NCBI GenBank assembly: GCA_002329565.1
Contig: DCTM01000063.1
Location: 3,519-9,576 of the forward strand
Source: Firmicutes bacterium UBA1440
GTDB lineage: Bacteria; Bacillota; Clostridia; Peptostreptococcales; Anaerovoracaceae
Length of the DNA: 6,058 nt
Direction: 5' to 3'
The notes beneath the pieces are model-generated. The model ran no database searches. It was not told the DNA's origin and was given only the letters and a program-made list of their open reading frames with translations. Made by a program: the position numbers and the translations under genes. Of this stretch, positions 1 through 6,058 are shown piece after piece (position 1 is the first letter of the stretch; the number at the start of each line of letters is the position of its first letter).

Positions 1-309
1 TTCTTCGAAGTCAGCCACTGTGATGACCTGTCCGATTTCGTATGTCTCACCGGCATCCGGTCTGAATTCAGCGAGGTGCTTCTTGACTTCTACGCCCGCC
101 TTATTGAAGTGGCCTGTCATAGGCTTGTTGACTCTCTGTGGCTTTGCATCTTCAAATCCGACCTGAACAGCATCGTAGCCGTCTGTTTCAACAGTCTTAA
201 TCTGAGTTACAACCTCAGGACCGGCCTGAATAGCCGTTACCGGAATGACTTCTCCGGACTCTGTGAAAATCTGCGTCATGCCGATCTTCTTTCCCAGTAT
301 GGTTTTCAT
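1..309 (-). CDS. rplC: Ribosomal protein L3 (uL3), N-terminal half, cut by window start
   Basis: This is large-subunit ribosomal protein L3, an early-assembly 23S rRNA-binding protein whose extension reaches toward the peptidyl transferase centre. The 103 visible residues open with [15 protein letters not shown], the hallmark L3 start, followed by the typical [11 protein letters not shown] strand and a KPMTGHF segment near residues 60-67. L3 is usually about 205-215 residues, so roughly half is present and the reading frame is open to base 1. The ATG at 309-307 is chosen because AAGGAGA lies 6 bases upstream (322-316) and the protein then starts exactly where the family does. It follows rpsJ on the same strand, the usual S10-operon order, but with a 112-base spacer. 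Identification is essentially certain. Only the C-terminal half is unseen. Confidence 0.97.
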   Translation of the reverse strand, partial: MKTILGKKIGMTQIFTESGEVIPVTAIQAGPEVVTQIKTVETDGYDAVQVGFEDAKPQRVNKPMTGHFNKAGVEVKKHLAEFRPDAGETYEIGQVITVADFEE

Positions 310-421
310 ATTTTGTCTCCTTTTCTTTTCTTACAGCGGATTGCCCCGATAATCATGTGTCACATGAACATTGCGTGCAATCTTACTAAGGGAGTTCTCC
401 CATTCGCAACCGATTTGTTGC
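310..421 (-). promoter_or_regulatory. Structured rpsJ-rplC intercistronic spacer
   Basis: These 112 bases separate the S10 stop codon from the L3 start. Read on the transcribed (minus) strand they contain, in order: a hairpin directly after the stop (GCAAC 421-417 with GTTGC 410-406); a GGGAG/CTCCC palindrome (401-390); and GATTGC (382-377) that can pair with GCAATC (344-339) around an inner stem TCATG/CATGA (367-363 with 357-353, loop TGACA). The last 30 bases carry the rplC ribosome binding site. None of the hairpins is followed by a clear T-run, so this does not look like a terminator. It may be an RNA-processing, stability or translational-control region. The pairings are read directly from sequence; any function is inference. 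Confidence 0.4.
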
Positions 422-733
422 CTACAGCTTGATTTCAATATCAACGCCTGCAGGTAAATCAAGCTTTGTCAGCGCGTCCGTTGTCTTCGGTGTAGAGTTT
501 GTAATGTCGATCAGTCTTTTGTGTGTTCTCTGTTCGAACTGCTCACGGCTGTCCTTATACTTATGAACCGCTCTCAAGATTGTGACGACTTCCTTCTCTG
601 TCGGAAGCGGAATCGGTCCGGATACTTCTGCACCCGTCTTTTTCGCCGTCTCTACGATTTTGGCAGCGGATGCATCAAGCAACGCATGATCATAAGCTTT
701 CAGCTTGATTCTGATTTTTTGTAATTCGCTCAT
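422..733 (-). CDS. rpsJ: Ribosomal protein S10 (uS10), complete
   Basis: S10 is a 3'-domain (head) protein of the 30S subunit; as NusE it also joins NusB and NusG in transcription antitermination complexes. The 103-residue product has the family's usual length. It shows [10 protein letters not shown] near residues 6-15, [19 protein letters not shown] in the middle, [15 protein letters not shown], and the C-terminal [13 protein letters not shown]. The reading frame is open nine codons further upstream, but ATG 733-731 is the true start: a perfect AGGAGG (746-741) sits 7 bases before it, and the longer form would add a non-conserved tail overlapping that site. It is the first gene of the S10 operon here. 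It has a long leader with a predicted promoter upstream, and the next gene upstream is an unrelated aminotransferase. The sequence is ordinary with no missing conserved blocks. Confidence 0.98.
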   Translation of the reverse strand: MSELQKIRIKLKAYDHALLDASAAKIVETAKKTGAEVSGPIPLPTEKEVVTILRAVHKYKDSREQFEQRTHKRLIDITNSTPKTTDALTKLDLPAGVDIEIKL

Positions 734-1007
734 TTGAATTCCTCCTGTTTTTTTGTACAATTTTCGCTATTCTCGCACAAGGTCATCGCTTGCACCCTCG
801 GAGTCGAGGTTGCGCAACTCGTTGTTTTTCAAGGCCTGTAGGGACTCTCGTTCTCATCCCGCTTGCGTCGTACACGCCTCCGTGTGTTTCTTGTTTTTTT
901 ACACAAAAGAAAAACAGCGATTCCCTACGCCTCCGTCTTGCGGAGACAATTCTCGGCGGAAATTACCTGATAGCTCAGCAACTTCCCGCTTCATCGCTAA
1001 CACAAGC
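734..1007 (-). promoter_or_regulatory. Long structured 5' leader of the S10 operon
   Basis: About 270 bases separate the predicted transcription start (near 1007) from the rpsJ ATG, and no credible coding frame on this strand fills them. The 5' half (998-905) folds on paper into a closed three-way junction ending in a U-tract (separate entry). The 3' half has further stems: ACACG/CGTGT with loop GAGG (885-872), GGGA/TCCC (860-857 with 844-841), and GCA-A-CCTCG/CGAGG-G-TGC with loop ACTC (813-792, one A-G mismatch). The rpsJ ribosome binding site follows at 746-741. In Gammaproteobacteria the S10 operon leader is controlled by L4 through attenuation and translation; this leader shows no obvious sequence match to that element from memory. 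It could be an analogous ribosomal-protein leader or an unrelated attenuator. The stems are seen; a regulatory role is inferred. Confidence 0.5.
905..998 (-). terminator. Candidate attenuator: three-way junction with U-tract in rpsJ leader
   Basis: On the transcribed strand, closing stem AGCGAT (998-993) pairs with ATCGCT (921-916). Inside it are GCGGGAA (989-983) with TTTCCGC (962-956, one G-U), which encloses CTGA/TCAG (978-975 with 970-967), and GTCTCCG/CGGAGGC with loop CAAGA (947-929, one U-G). Immediately after the closing stem comes G then TTTTTCTTTT (914-905). A stem ending directly in a T-run is the layout of an intrinsic terminator, here with a branched top as in many riboswitch or protein-binding leaders. 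The fold begins about nine bases after the predicted transcription start. The closing stem is only six pairs, so stability is uncertain, and no folding energy was computed. Confidence 0.45.
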
Positions 1008-1013
1008 TCTTGT

Positions 1014-1063
1014 ATGATACACCTTTTTTCAGCAAAAATCAATATATTTTAAAAAAATTTTTT
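1014..1063 (-). promoter_or_regulatory. Predicted vegetative promoter with UP-like element for rpsJ
   Basis: Minus-strand TTGATT (1042-1037) and TATCAT (1019-1014) are separated by exactly 17 bases, a good sigma-70/sigma-A type pair (four of six matches at -35, five of six at -10). Directly upstream, 1063-1043 is purely A/T with an A-run, a T-run and a second A-run, resembling the UP elements that bind the RNA polymerase alpha C-terminal domain at strong ribosomal promoters. Transcription would start near 1007. It is well placed to drive rpsJ-rplC separately from the upstream aminotransferase, which has its own terminator-like hairpin. The call is from motif and position only. Confidence 0.6.
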
Positions 1064-1130
1064 ATATGTTTCAGTATTTTTTTACACAGCCGATTGCGAG
1101 ATTTCAAAGTGTTGCGCCGCAAAATTTCGT

Positions 1131-1146
1131 ACACGTTCCCACGTGT
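1131..1146. repeat. Perfect small inverted repeat in the 1064-1198 AT-rich spacer
   Basis: ACACGT and ACGTGT form a perfect six-base stem around TCCC. On the plus strand it is followed at once by TTTCTTTTT (from 1145), giving it the look of a short intrinsic terminator for plus-strand transcription, yet no plausible plus-strand gene lies before it. On the minus strand no T-run follows. It could be a protein-binding palindrome upstream of the rpsJ promoter or chance. A second perfect palindrome, GACAATTGTC, sits at 1188-1197. Apart from these two sites I see nothing else in 1064-1198. Confidence 0.3.
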
Positions 1147-1198
1147 TTCTTTTTGACGGATTTTTTAAAAACTTTTTTAAATTTTGTGACAATTGTCC

Positions 1199-1299
1199 AA
1201 AAGATAAAAATTAAGCGTCGCCGATGTCTGTATTCGATATCTTCAAGCCAGATTACATTAATCTTTTGGCAAAAAGACAATCGAGACAATCGGCGGCGC
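1199..1299 (-). terminator. Long branched hairpin with T-rich tail downstream of the aminotransferase
   Basis: On the minus strand the outer arms GCGCCGCCGAT (1299-1289) and ATCGGCGACGC (1225-1215) pair with one mismatch. Further in, GTCT (1287-1284) faces AGAC (1229-1226) and CGAT (1283-1280) faces ATCG (1238-1235). Near the tip GCCA (1270-1267) faces TGGC (1250-1247), and GATTA (1263-1259) with TAATC (1255-1251) close a three-base loop. Short bulges separate these blocks. After the outer stem comes a T-rich run (1214-1199). It lies about 60 bases past the aminotransferase stop, so an intrinsic terminator is the simplest reading. It is unusually long (85 bases of hairpin) for one, so a decayed inverted-repeat element that now acts as terminator is an alternative. 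Confidence 0.6.
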
Positions 1300-1359
1300 G
1301 CTCCTTGTAATTCTTGATAAATCAAAATTTAAAGCATTTGCCTTAGACGAAATTTTATC

Positions 1360-2673
1360 TTACCATCCCGTATTCTCTTCCAGTACACTGTCCGGAATTG
1401 CTCCGTCCAAGTAATCACTCAGGCTCTTTTTTAAGATTGCAAAGCCTTCCTCGAGCTCCTCTTCTGTGATTATGAGCGGCGGTTGTATCCTGAGGATGTT
1501 GCCGCCGATGGAAATTATAATCATTCCAAGCTCATAGCAACGGTAAACTATCTTCTTTACGGCCGTATCGTCAAGATTCAGAACGATGCCCTGCGAAAGT
1601 CCTATACCTTGCATGCGTTCAACTGTTTCCGGAAATGCGTGTTTGAGATCCTCATAGCACTCCTTCAACTTTTTGTGCAGGGCAACCTGCTGTGCTTGGA
1701 ATTCCGGATCTGCCATCACATCGAACTGAGCCTTGCCCGCGGCGGCGGCCAGATGGTTCCCCGAGAATGTAAACAGATGTGCCGGTGCGGGGAGGCTGTC
1801 CATAATCTCTTTGCGGGCCATAAAGGCGCCCATCGGAACGCCGCCGCCAACACTCTTGCCCATGACGATTCCGTCGGGCACGATATCGTAATGCTCGATA
1901 CTGAACCAAGTGCCCGTGCGGAAGAAGGCTTGCTGCACCTCCTCAGCAATGAAAAGTATGCCGTGCTCCTTACACATCGAGTAAAGCTTTTTCATGAAAA
2001 TCGGATGGGCGGGAATCAGCCCGCCGTCGCCTTGAATCGGCTCAATTATAACCGCGGCAACCTCATCGGCCGGCAAATATGTTTGGAAAGCACGCTCTAT
2101 CTCCGTCAAACACTCTCTTTCGCAGGTAGCATCATCGTATTGTGTATCGAAAAACGGGAAGTGACAGACATCGGGCAGCATAGGTCCCATTTTGCTGCGC
2201 ATGCGCGTCGTCACGCACGAGAGTGTCAGCGCGCCGAACGAACTGCCGTGATAAGCATTGTGGAAGGTAATGATCTTGCTTCTGCCCGTATAGGCGCGCG
2301 CAAATTTGATAGCAGCATCGTTCGAATCAGAGCCACAGTTACCAAAACAAATCTTAGCGTCGATACCGCCCGGATAAACGGACACCAGCCGCTCCGCATA
2401 CTCGACAACGGGAAGATTGTAGCTGTATGCCGCGGTATACTTTACACACTTATGTATCTGTTCCTCTATTGCCTTGACAACCGCAGGATGCGTTCCGCCA
2501 AGGTTCATCGCCGACGCGCTTGCCAGAAAATCGAGAAAACGATTGCCGTCCGCATCGTATAGATAAGCGCCCTCCGTCCGCACAATCACAAGCGGATAAT
2601 AAGACAAATGTGCCGTCGGAGCCATCACCTTGCTGTCACGTTGTACGATTTGCTTGCATCTTTCGTTTTTCAT
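1360..2673 (-). CDS. Class III PLP-dependent aminotransferase, substrate unassigned
   Basis: A cytosolic fold-type-I, class III aminotransferase (the family of ornithine, acetylornithine, 4-aminobutyrate and glutamate-semialdehyde enzymes), moving an amino group, usually from an omega or alpha position, to a 2-oxoacid. The 437-residue length is normal. Visible landmarks: substrate/PLP entry block GNCGSDSNDAAIKFAR (111-126), stacking-ring YHG (141-143), EPIQGDGG (211-218), IAEEVQQAFFRTG (242-254), Schiff-base Lys273 in VMGKSVGGG, FTFSGN (301-306) contacting the cofactor phosphate, and LRIQPPLIITEEE near 394-406. Glu244 stands where the class normally has the Asp that bonds the PLP ring nitrogen. 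ATG 2673-2671 is preferred because GAGG lies 8 bases upstream; another ATG two codons earlier is too close to it. A longer frame to 2751 would cross a terminator-like hairpin. No promoter is obvious; TATAAA (2705-2700) is a weak -10 candidate. Its position after nifJ does not fix the substrate. Confidence 0.9.
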   Translation of the reverse strand: MKNERCKQIVQRDSKVMAPTAHLSYYPLVIVRTEGAYLYDADGNRFLDFLASASAMNLGGTHPAVVKAIEEQIHKCVKYTAAYSYNLPVVEYAERLVSVYPGGIDAKICFGNCGSDSNDAAIKFARAYTGRSKIITFHNAYHGSSFGALTLSCVTTRMRSKMGPMLPDVCHFPFFDTQYDDATCERECLTEIERAFQTYLPADEVAAVIIEPIQGDGGLIPAHPIFMKKLYSMCKEHGILFIAEEVQQAFFRTGTWFSIEHYDIVPDGIVMGKSVGGGVPMGAFMARKEIMDSLPAPAHLFTFSGNHLAAAAGKAQFDVMADPEFQAQQVALHKKLKECYEDLKHAFPETVERMQGIGLSQGIVLNLDDTAVKKIVYRCYELGMIIISIGGNILRIQPPLIITEEELEEGFAILKKSLSDYLDGAIPDSVLEENTGW

Positions 2674-2709
2674 AGTCATTACCTCTCTCTCGGTCAGATT
2701 TTTATATGC

Positions 2710-2740
2710 AAAAACCGGCGCGACTTCCGTCGTGCCGGTT
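2710..2740 (-). terminator. Probable intrinsic terminator of nifJ
   Basis: On the minus strand AACCGGCACGAC (2740-2729) and GTCGCGCCGGTT (2724-2713) form a 12-position stem with one A-C mismatch around loop GGAA, and the run of five T ending at 2710 overlaps the stem base. It lies about 70 bases after the nifJ stop and about 40 before the aminotransferase start. This suggests that nifJ is largely transcribed alone and the aminotransferase uses its own promoter or readthrough. The same stem read on the plus strand is fully paired (G-U at one position) but has no T-run after it. Confidence 0.65.
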
Positions 2741-2758
2741 CTAAAACACACTTACTCC

Positions 2759-2773
2759 GGCGCATCATGCGCC
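2759..2773 (-). repeat. Perfect hairpin GGCGCA/TGCGCC after nifJ
   Basis: GGCGCA and TGCGCC make a perfect six-pair GC-rich stem with a three-base loop, 36 bases after the nifJ stop and just before the probable terminator. No T-run follows it, so it is more likely a 3'-end stabilising stem or part of a composite terminator. It is short enough that chance cannot be excluded. Confidence 0.4.
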
Positions 2774-2808
2774 ATTACGGCCGCAGATATTCCGTCGTAT
2801 TTATCATA

Positions 2809-6058
<3,250 letters not shown>

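Noticed and set aside
734..1007. T-box or a standard metabolite riboswitch in the rpsJ leader
   Set aside because: No T-box antiterminator motif (AGGGTGGNACCGCG-like) and no recognisable core of SAM, TPP, FMN, cobalamin, glycine or purine riboswitches could be found by eye.
753..1052. Plus-strand open frames (99 and 75 codons) across the rpsJ leader
   Set aside because: The translations are low-complexity and Ser/Arg/Cys-rich with no ribosome binding site, and the region is better explained by the RNA structure and promoter on the minus strand.
1104..1325. Minus-strand 73-codon frame in the gap before rpsJ
   Set aside because: It starts at a non-ATG codon with no ribosome binding site and runs through the terminator-like hairpin; the basic translation resembles no known protein.
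1483..2562. Long plus-strand open frame (359 codons) opposite the aminotransferase
   Set aside because: It is fully antisense to a gene with clear family motifs, its translation shows no recognisable domain, and no ribosome binding site was seen; it is a by-product of the codon pattern on the other strand.
2674..2751. 26-residue N-terminal extension of the aminotransferase
   Set aside because: It would place the start within the nifJ terminator stem region, lacks a ribosome binding site, and the residues do not resemble the start of class III aminotransferases; the ATG at 2673 has GAGG at good spacing.

Overview
The window looks like chromosomal core-gene DNA from a strictly anaerobic, moderate-GC member of the Bacillota (Clostridia or Negativicutes). 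That placement rests on a single-chain pyruvate:ferredoxin oxidoreductase of the NifJ type, strong AGGAGG-like ribosome binding sites, and S10 and L3 sequences that read like those of anaerobic Bacillota. No genus is claimed. All four genes lie on the minus strand, so transcription runs from high to low coordinates.

In transcription order the layout is as follows. (1) 6058-2809 is nifJ, missing roughly its first 90-100 codons at the window edge. (2) 2808-2674 is a short intergenic stretch with a GC-rich stem followed by a T-run, which probably ends the nifJ transcript, plus a second perfect hairpin. (3) 2673-1360 encodes a class III (fold type I) PLP-dependent aminotransferase of unassigned substrate. 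(4) 1359-734 is a 626-base gap. It holds a long branched terminator-like hairpin (1299-1199), an AT-rich UP-like promoter (1063-1014) and a leader of about 270 bases. (5) 733-422 is rpsJ (ribosomal protein S10). (6) 421-310 is a 112-base spacer packed with small hairpins. (7) 309-1 is the first half of rplC (L3). rpsJ followed by rplC is the start of the S10 ribosomal-protein operon, which apparently has its own promoter here and is not co-transcribed with the metabolic genes.

The genes form two functional units. One is central anaerobic metabolism: pyruvate to acetyl-CoA with reduction of ferredoxin, next to an aminotransferase whose link to it is only positional. The other is ribosome synthesis. 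The most interesting part of the window is RNA-level rather than protein-level. The rpsJ leader can be drawn by eye as a three-way junction whose closing stem runs straight into a U-tract (terminator-like). The 3' strand of that stem plus part of the U-tract can instead pair with two segments further downstream, a plausible terminator/antiterminator switch controlling the S10 operon. I do not recognise it as a known leader class, and it needs covariation support. The aminotransferase also carries Glu where class III enzymes have a near-invariant PLP-contacting Asp.
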